A stretch of 13,241 bases of DNA from an uncultured Lachnospiraceae bacterium (GTDB lineage Bacteria > Bacillota > Clostridia > Lachnospirales > Lachnospiraceae): NCBI GenBank assembly GCA_947625995.1, contig CANQQN010000031.1:1-13241 (forward strand), written 5' to 3'. A model generated the notes under the pieces. It was given only the letters and a program-made list of their open reading frames with translations. It ran no database searches and was not told the DNA's origin. Shown piece by piece: positions 11,978 through 13,241 of this stretch; within the stretch, counting starts at the first letter, position 1; every line of letters starts with the position of its first letter. The translations under genes were made by a program, and so were the position numbers.

Positions 11978-13241
11978 GTGAAGCTGTACCGTATCAAGAT
12001 CGTCTTATTACACCTGATCGCCTTTCTGGCAGGATATACCTCCATATTTGACTGTTATCCCTTTTCCGTGGCCTACTTCGCGGCGGCCTGCGCAAGCGAC
12101 CGCTTCCGTTACACGATCTTTCCGGCGATCGTTCTGGGCATGACGCTGTCCGCAGATATGGGGCAGCTGTTGAAGTATGCGGGAGCCATGCTCTTTTTGC
12201 TGCTGCTTACATTTATACTGGAAGAAAAAAAGAAACAGCCGGGGAAGTGGCTTCTGGGCGCTCTGGGCGGGGCGTCCCTGCTGGTGCCTGCGTGGATGAT
12301 GAATGAAAACCTGTATGCTGTTATGGGAGAAGCGGTGCTGGTGCTGTCGCTGACGGTGATGTTCGCCCTGCTTCTGGACAGCTTTCTGATCACCAACGCG
12401 GTGGACAAGAGCGCCGAGATCATCCATGGGCCGGGCAGATTCCGGCTGGAGGAGTCTGCGGAAGTGTTTCGCAAGCTGGCTGGCTGTTTTGACCAGCTTC
12501 CCCACAGCCAGACAGATTTCAGCAGCGAGGACAGGGACCGGATGAGCAGGCGCATGGGAGAAGAATTCTGCACCGGCTGCAGCAAATGTCTGGAATGCTG
12601 GGAGAAAAACTATTATGATACCATGACTACCACATCGGAACTGTTTGCGGCGCTGGAAAAGGACGGCGCGCTGGGACCGGAAAAGGTAAAGGGACGGATG
12701 GCTACCCAGTGTATCCGCCTGCGGGCCTATCTGGGGCAGATGAAGGAGGTTTTTGAAAAGGCCAGAACAAACCTGTTCTGGTACAACCGCCTGATCGAGA
12801 ACCGGCAGGCGGTGGCGGGCCAACTGACGGAAATGGCGGACATGATGGCGACGGTGGCGGAGGATATCTATGCGCCGGGACAGCCGGAGGACCTGTCATT
12901 GCGGGACAGGATCGACAGGGCTTTGCGGCATCAGCAGATTTTGGTGAAGAAAACGTCCATATCAGGGAAAAAAGGAGGCCGGCGGGAGATCTACATCACC
13001 ATGCGCACCAAAGGGAATTGTATTTCCGCGAGGGAGATCGCCAGATATATCTCCACGGTGACGGAGGTGCCCATGGTGCCCCATAAGGACAGCCGGCGGG
13101 TACTGAACAAGGAGGACGCCACCATCGTGTTTGTGGAGGATACTTCTTTCAGGGTGCTCCACGGGGTGGCGAAGGCCATTAAGCCCGGACAGCAGGTGTC
13201 CGGAGATAATTTCTCCTTTACCTTTACGGAGGACGGACAGG
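11978..13241 (+). CDS. spoIIE: Stage II sporulation protein E, N-terminal part (3' end outside window)
   Basis: The frame is open from GTG 11978 to the window end, 421 codons, behind AGGGGGAG. In Bacillus, SpoIIE is a membrane PP2C phosphatase that dephosphorylates SpoIIAA to activate sigma-F in the forespore, and also localises to the polar septum. Seen: about four or five hydrophobic segments within residues 6-138 (for example LLHLIAFLAGY, MLFLLLLTFIL, LVLSLTVMFALLLDSFLI), then a soluble region. In it is a cysteine cluster, C198-x2-C201-x2-C204-x2-C207-W. Residues about 310-421 lead toward the phosphatase domain, which lies beyond the edge. The membrane part is much shorter than the ten spans known for Bacillus SpoIIE. 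Position after divIC and the 0A-type promoter support the identity. Confidence 0.9.
   Translation, partial: MKLYRIKIVLLHLIAFLAGYTSIFDCYPFSVAYFAAACASDRFRYTIFPAIVLGMTLSADMGQLLKYAGAMLFLLLLTFILEEKKKQPGKWLLGALGGASLLVPAWMMNENLYAVMGEAVLVLSLTVMFALLLDSFLITNAVDKSAEIIHGPGRFRLEESAEVFRKLAGCFDQLPHSQTDFSSEDRDRMSRRMGEEFCTGCSKCLECWEKNYYDTMTTTSELFAALEKDGALGPEKVKGRMATQCIRLRAYLGQMKEVFEKARTNLFWYNRLIENRQAVAGQLTEMADMMATVAEDIYAPGQPEDLSLRDRIDRALRHQQILVKKTSISGKKGGRREIYITMRTKGNCISAREIARYISTVTEVPMVPHKDSRRVLNKEDATIVFVEDTSFRVLHGVAKAIKPGQQVSGDNFSFTFTEDGQ

Overview
The window reads as the chromosome of a spore-forming, gut-type Clostridia bacterium, most likely Lachnospiraceae. The reasons are the tandem-OB single-strand-binding-like protein, the DapL variant of lysine synthesis behind a lysine riboswitch, a CotS-like spore coat gene, and the sporulation/division block rqcP-yabP-yabQ-divIC-spoIIE in nearly the order known from Bacillus. 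All genes lie on the + strand. Most of the window is moderately G+C-rich; the hicAB stretch (about 6385-7140) is visibly more A+T-rich.

Layout. 1-579: 3' part of an SSB-like gene. 580-959: strong promoter, lysine riboswitch, antiterminator/terminator pair. 960-4978: dapA, dapB, dapF, dapL, a full route from aspartate semialdehyde to meso-diaminopimelate, closed by a terminator. 5080-6402: cca (tRNA nucleotidyltransferase). 6385-7170: a small hicAB toxin-antitoxin cassette with its own consensus promoter, flanked by a perfect 30-bp direct repeat; the second copy begins a 54-bp leftover of what looks like the original cca 3' end. 7254-8408: CotS-like degenerate kinase with a 75-bp in-frame tandem repeat. 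8548-10278: phosphoglucomutase. 10361-10600: rqcP, then a terminator. 10717-11791: yabP, yabQ, divIC, then a terminator. 11978-end: spoIIE, cut by the window edge, behind a promoter with the long 21-bp spacer and Spo0A-box-like sites.

How it fits together. The dap genes supply lysine, peptidoglycan DAP and (through dihydrodipicolinate) the spore solute dipicolinate, and lysine feeds back through the riboswitch. The distal half is about sporulation and septation. The observations most worth following are (i) the insertion of a minimal hicAB module into the 3' end of cca with 30-bp repeats that rebuild the cca C-terminus, and (ii) a shared arrangement upstream of cotS and yabP: a C-run in the spacer of a sigma-E-like promoter is complementary to the Shine-Dalgarno sequence just downstream. 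Read-through RNA could hide the ribosome site while RNA started at the sporulation promoter could not.
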